The position numbers were made by a program, and so were the translations under genes. From Trichuris trichiura (taxonomy: Eukaryota > Nematoda > Enoplea > Trichinellida > Trichuridae): a stretch of DNA of 64,000 nucleotides. Below the pieces are notes generated by a model, which ran no database searches, had not been told where the DNA came from, and was given only the letters and a program-made list of their open reading frames with translations. The stretch is from the NCBI GenBank assembly GCA_037903355.1, contig JBAJFE010000026.1:7068001-7132000 (forward strand). The letters run 5' to 3'. Shown one piece after another: positions 59,467 to 64,000 of the stretch (positions are counted from its first letter, which is position 1; each line of letters starts with the position of its first letter).

Positions 59467-62400
59467 ATTCAGCTCTTTCTCATATTTTGAAAGCAATTTA
59501 ATTTATGCCCACGGGCAAGATCAATATGAAACATTAGAGCAAGTATTAAACTGCTTCTGCGATTCCAGTGTTGTTCGAGCTTACCGGCGAAAAAGTGTTT
59601 GAGAAACGTTGCATCGCAACACATTCGAACGGCAGCTGAGCGAAGGATCTTGGTGAATTTCTTGCGCAGAAAGCACAGGGTCAGATTGGAAGGAGATCTG
59701 CACAACAGTTGCAAGAATTCTCCGACGCTAAACTCCCCTCTAAATGAGCATGCACACCGATGGTAACACGCTAGTCTGCTTAAGTTATAGACAAGCAATT
59801 TATCGACTCGGACATCCGTATATGCGCAACTGATTAGCTATGCGCCGCGAATGGCCTTAGCCAACTTACCTTCGTGCAAGTAGGAGGGAAACATGTTCCT
59901 AAACCATCTGCCTTCGCAGCAGGAAACTTCGTTTAGGCTTTGGCTGTTGATGACAGTCATTTCCGAGAATCTACGCCCAAAAAGTTGCGCCAATTAAGCT
60001 AGCATTCGAGATGCAACGAAGCGAACTATCGGTGGAGCTTCGCTGCCAAAGACTGTCCATCAAAGACGGTGGGACTTCGCGAGACGAACCAATTTTGCTC
60101 AATTGGGCTGGTGCCTAACCCGCACGTTAAAAAACCAGCGGACGGTGCAACCAATGGCATTCAAAAATTCGACATTCTTCGCTGAGGCAGGTATCTTGGA
60201 AAATCTGTCCCATGCTATCAAAGATGCCAGAATCCAGGCATGCTTGTTGTACGAAGTGCCTAGAGAAAGGATAACTTGGAAATACGTAATCAAGAATTAG
60301 CTTTTTTTTTAAAGCGTAAGTCCAACATGCCAGCTTACCACGCTTGGATAGCACTAGTCAGTTGGATTCCAATGCAACCAAATGGATCGCTGTTGTCACG
60401 TAGGAAATGGAAAATCAAATATTTCGTGGATCTGCATTATTCCGACTACCAATGCGGATGTCTTAAAATCACCGGCAACGCGCGCCTCAAAGACTTCTCT
60501 GCTTGCTCTTGCGTAGTCTCTGCAGCCAGCCAACAGCTTGCACAATAAATGCAACCTGCCTGCTCTTCCGCAAAATCGCAACTGTGCCGAAAAGAAAAGT
60601 TCGCGCTTGCTTCTTCTCTCGCGGCAGTTTCCTGAATCGTCAGAAAGGCCGTATCGCTGTCAGACAATTCTCGTTAGTCTCGTCCGAAGCGCCTTCCACT
60701 TACGGGACAAATATGAAACATTTTAATAATGAAGGCAAGTTTGTCGGCAGACGGATGGCCTTGGAAAATCTTTTGGAAATGGCTTGCGAAAACTGACTTC
60801 CGCTGCAGCCGAAAAATGCTTGTGACAAAGTGTTCCCCAGACGCTTTTCGCTCGTCATTAAGAGCACGCGAGGTCCGGAGGCTTCTCGGTCAATATCTTC
60901 TTTAGCAGACAGCTGGCTGGCTTCGTCAATCGGTCGTAGTGATTAGCGCCTATTGGTGCCGGTCCTTGAGAAGGCCGATGGAGACAATAGAAAACATTGC
61001 TTGGCTACCCACTGTTCGCTAATGCTAGCGAATCACTAAAGCTACATTACCTAATAAGCTAAGCTAAGTTTACGCTAGGAAAGCTTCTTCCCATTTTTAA
61101 GTGTTGGACGGACAGGTGACTCAGTGAACATTTCAAGAAACCTTAAAGTTCGAACATAGTCCATAGTACAGCCTATGTTCTGAAACAGTAATAAATCATA
61201 ATCTACGTCACTGCTTGCTTTATTTTACATTCAATCATTTGGCAACACAAAGTTGGGGTTGGTTGTTTAAACGCTTACTTTTTACAAGGAGCACAAGCGC
61301 GTCATATATGTTTTAATTTTCTCTTGCTCAAATAAAACTTATCCAGTCTGTTCGACTAAGAAACGATAAGCTCATTTCTCGCACGGAAGGTGCAATGCCT
61401 TTCTTGCTTTTCAATCTCGGTTGAAATTCCATGAGCTGTGTTGCTTTTTCAAACCGCTTTTCGAATGGCAAATGGGGCCCAATATCGCGCGGGTATACGT
61501 CGCGCGGCTACGCTTCCGCTTTTTCATGCTCCCCGCAAAACGCCGACAGCACCTAGTTCAAACATTGTTATTGACAAACGAAAACGCTTGATAGCCGCGA
61601 GCAGACGAGCCATTTTATGGCAAGATAGCAACGCGCAGGTTTTCATTCAAACAACCGAGCAAAGCTGCCTTTGCACGCAGCCAACGCTCCGCCGCCGCGG
61701 GAAAGTATGGAATTCAAACTAATCATTTTTTTAAAACTATCGCGATGCTGGAACAACAAAGGCTGGCAAATTCTTTTTCTATTTGACGTGCTTCCCTTGA
61801 AAGATCACGTCAATCAGGCTGCTTCCTAAGCATTTGAAGTGTTTCTTTGTTTTCTGCTCAGCCAGCTGAGACCTCGCCCGGTAAGAACAGGTTACCATGG
61901 GCGCATTTACAGATATCACTTTTCGCATTTCAAATGCGGGTAACCGAAACTCCGAATAAGAAAAATAACCTCCATTTTTGTTGTGGTCATATAATGTCCA
62001 ACCGAAATTGGCCAGTGACAATCGGCTACACTTAGTACAACGCTACGAGTAGGTTCGGATGACCACTTTTGGAATATTCGGACGAAACAAAGCATTCAAC
62101 CTAACATATCTCTCTTTTTGGCAGTTGATAGGTGTATGTCCAAAAATCATTGCTTAGTCAACTGCCGCATGCCGCTTTTGATTGAGCAATATTGAGACAG
62201 CAGCTTGGTCAATGGAACAGTGCATATACAATTTCAACTCTGCGAACATTAGCACAACTAATGCAGACACCTTTGGTACGCAGTCTCAAAGTAGGATGCG
62301 ACAGCTTTCACGTTTGCTTGGTAGCTGAACTGCACTGATGCTGAGTTGGTAATGCTAACAGGAAACGGTAATATTTTAGCCTAAGAATCAGTTCAGTAAG

Positions 62401-63652
62401 AACTCAATTTTAAATTTCTCCATTTGACATAACCATAAATTTACATAGACACACACAAGGCGCCAGTACAAAAGCATACTGCAAAAATAGTAATAATACT
62501 TTCAAACCTTCGTGAATTAGAGAATACTCATTGAAATTGGAACCCGTATCTTCATAAGCGCTCATGTCATCTATTTCTAGCATTGTCGTTCCAACAGCTA
62601 AGGCAATGTTCTACCAATAATAATATTATTAATAATTAATTAATAATAATGGTACGGTAATAAATAACTAGACCTTCTGTGGCTTCCAGAAGATTTTGTA
62701 ACACCTCATTACAAAGGACTGTTCAACTAGAAATCCTAAAAATCCACTTCAGTCGTTTGCATAAAGGAATTGGATGGTGAAGGCCATTGCGGCATAAATA
62801 CAATAATACCGATTCTGAATATCGACTTTGCGCGGTACTTATAAAAACTTACTAAACAGCGGTTAAAATATAAGTAGATTTTTAAAGCAACACCTCGAAT
62901 ACAATTGAAGCATCAACAAGAAGATTAGTATCTTCTATGGGAGCATCTCAGTTTTGCCAACCCGCGCTGCTGAAAATTGTCATTTGATCTGCGTGTTCTA
63001 CACTGTCGGTTTTATTGAAAGTATGACTAACAGACGTTCGTTCAAAAGATGCAGCGATGAAAATTGTATTATATTCATTGGAACAAAATAAAGCTAAAAA
63101 TTTAAACCATTTCTCAGTTAAAAAACTGGAGCGTTTGTCAAGATCTATGCTTCGCAACGAAGCCACTAATGATCATTAACTATACGCACCTAAACAAGAG
63201 TTGTTCACAACTTGCTTTCAGCAAGTAATACTGCACTGGCTATTCAAACTACGCGATAAGTTAAAAGCTCAGACGTTTCTTTATAACAGAAATGTCAACA
63301 GTTGCATCGTATGGAAAAATTCAACTATGCATTCAAGAAGAACTGGTAAATGGTTATACAGTAAAATGGGAACAATACTTCACAGGCTGTTTGCGCAACC
63401 CTTTCGGCTGTAGTAGTTTTTTGCATTTCAGTACTTTGCCATTACAATGATTCCCATTTTGCCCATGAAGGCAGACAATATCAAAATGAACTCAGCCTAC
63501 GCGCGCGGACTAACTCTGCCAAGTTACCTGCATTGCAAAAACTATCGAGTAAGTCAACGTTTACGTACAGCATGTGTCCAAATGTGTTCATGGGCGACAG
63601 TATCCTTTTCTTGAGCGCTAAGAAACTCCAAGGAAGCTGTCAAAGATGATCA
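59463..63652. other. Intergenic, no supportable gene
   Basis: Open stretches around 60.1-60.8 kb on both strands and at 61438-61722 on the plus strand have no recognisable domain. An AT-rich near-palindrome of AATAAT units lies at about 62605-62650. The final part is the 3' flank of the proline-rich gene at the window edge. Confidence 0.4.
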
Positions 63653-64000
63653 TTAGCCTGGAAGCTTTGGAAGGCCGCCAGGTATGGGAAGGCCTCCGGG
63701 GCCTGCAGGTGCAGGTGCTGGAGCAGGAGCGGCAGGAGGAGGAGGGGCAGGAGCAGGGGCAGGAGGAGGAGCAGGAGGGGGTGCAGGTGGCGGAGCAGCT
63801 GGAGGAGGTCCAACTTGAGGCGCAGGAGCTTGCTGAGCATTTCCCGGTGGTATTGGTGCCGGTGGAGGAATAATAGAATACCCTGGAAAATGAGTAGGCC
63901 CTCCTCCAAAACCGCCTGCATTAGGAAGCATGCCAGGGAAGGCATATGGACTCGTGGGAGCTCCAAACGCTGGAGGAGCTGCCATCGCTGGAGCTGCCAT
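63653..64000 (-). CDS. Proline/alanine-rich protein, 3' exon, partial at window edge
   Basis: The last 115 codons of a minus-strand gene that continues beyond the window; the ATG at the very edge may be an internal methionine. The N-terminal half of the visible part is Pro/Gly/Phe-rich (FPGMLPNAGGFGGG, PGYSIIPPP). It is followed by a tract of about 60 residues composed of PPPAPPPAP-type repeats and a Gly/Pro/Leu tail ending PKLPG. The frame is uninterrupted, and the repeats are encoded by mixed codons rather than one perfect trinucleotide, which favours a real protein. Such sequences occur in secreted structural proteins and in polyproline ligands for SH3, WW or profilin proteins; the function cannot be assigned. 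The Gln/Glu-rich frame on the opposite strand is its shadow. Confidence 0.65.
   Translation of the reverse strand: MAAPAMAAPPAFGAPTSPYAFPGMLPNAGGFGGGPTHFPGYSIIPPPAPIPPGNAQQAPAPQVGPPPAAPPPAPPPAPPPAPAPAPPPPAAPAPAPAPAGPGGLPIPGGLPKLPG

Noticed and set aside
59296..59602. Ser/Leu and Arg/Glu repeat frames on both strands
   Set aside because: Produced entirely by the (GA)n microsatellite.
63646..63873. Glu/Gln-rich plus-strand frame
   Set aside because: Complement of the proline/alanine repeat tract, and shorter than the minus-strand frame that runs to the window edge.
1..64000. CRISPR arrays, bacterial operons, riboswitches, tRNA or rRNA genes
   Set aside because: No regularly spaced repeats, no Shine-Dalgarno-led gene clusters and no box A/B or rRNA cores were seen. 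Spliced metazoan genes show the DNA is eukaryotic.

Overview
The window is eukaryotic and almost certainly from a nematode. Genes are sparse and split by GT-AG introns that are often only 46-60 bp. A chymotrypsin-like secreted protein, an arrestin-domain protein and a DM/DMA transcription factor are all of metazoan type. Perfect TTAGGC hexamers, the nematode telomere unit, occur at two internal sites. Very short introns together with a secreted, degenerate S1-family protein point to an enoplean (clade I, whipworm-like) worm. That placement is inference from gene architecture; no species can be read from the sequence.

Layout. 1-10.8 kb: no gene I can support, only a solo repeat arm near 6.9 kb. 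10.78-12.0 kb (-): a two-exon DMRT gene with DM and DMA domains. 12-17.2 kb: intergenic, with a foldback repeat at 15.2-15.4 kb and an internal TTAGGC run at 15.86 kb. 17.2-17.74 kb (+): a relic of a Ty3/gypsy retrotransposon, in which a piece of integrase survives. 18.09-23.49 kb (+): a seven-exon arrestin-domain (ARRDC-type) gene of 401 residues with a C-terminal PPSY motif; its 3.5 kb third intron carries a foldback element. 23.70-26.33 kb: a nearly intact pogo/Tigger transposon with perfect 23-bp terminal inverted repeats, a TA target duplication and a transposase broken by one in-frame TAA. 26.43-26.63 kb: a foldback repeat with TTAGGC in its arms. 26.86-28.56 kb (-): a five-exon secreted trypsin-fold protein, 272 residues, that has lost all three catalytic residues. 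31.68-40.59 kb (-): a tandem-domain protein tyrosine phosphatase, at least 12 exons, whose two domains both carry active-site substitutions. 41-63.6 kb: a long stretch with no recognisable gene, holding two more members of one foldback family, a short near-perfect hairpin at 46.3 kb and a (GA)n tract at 59.4 kb. 63.65-64.0 kb (-): the 3' end of a proline/alanine-rich protein running off the window.

The genes do not form a pathway or operon. Plausible roles are transcriptional control (DMRT), receptor trafficking through HECT E3 ligases (arrestin-domain protein), phosphotyrosine binding (phosphatase) and a secreted glycosylated scaffold or decoy (protease homologue). The strongest shared theme is catalytic loss: two neighbouring genes on the same strand encode enzyme folds without a complete active site, yet have intact reading frames and splice sites. 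Exon models were built by hand from splice consensus, reading phase and family conservation. Phases close correctly in all four spliced genes, but no transcript evidence was available.
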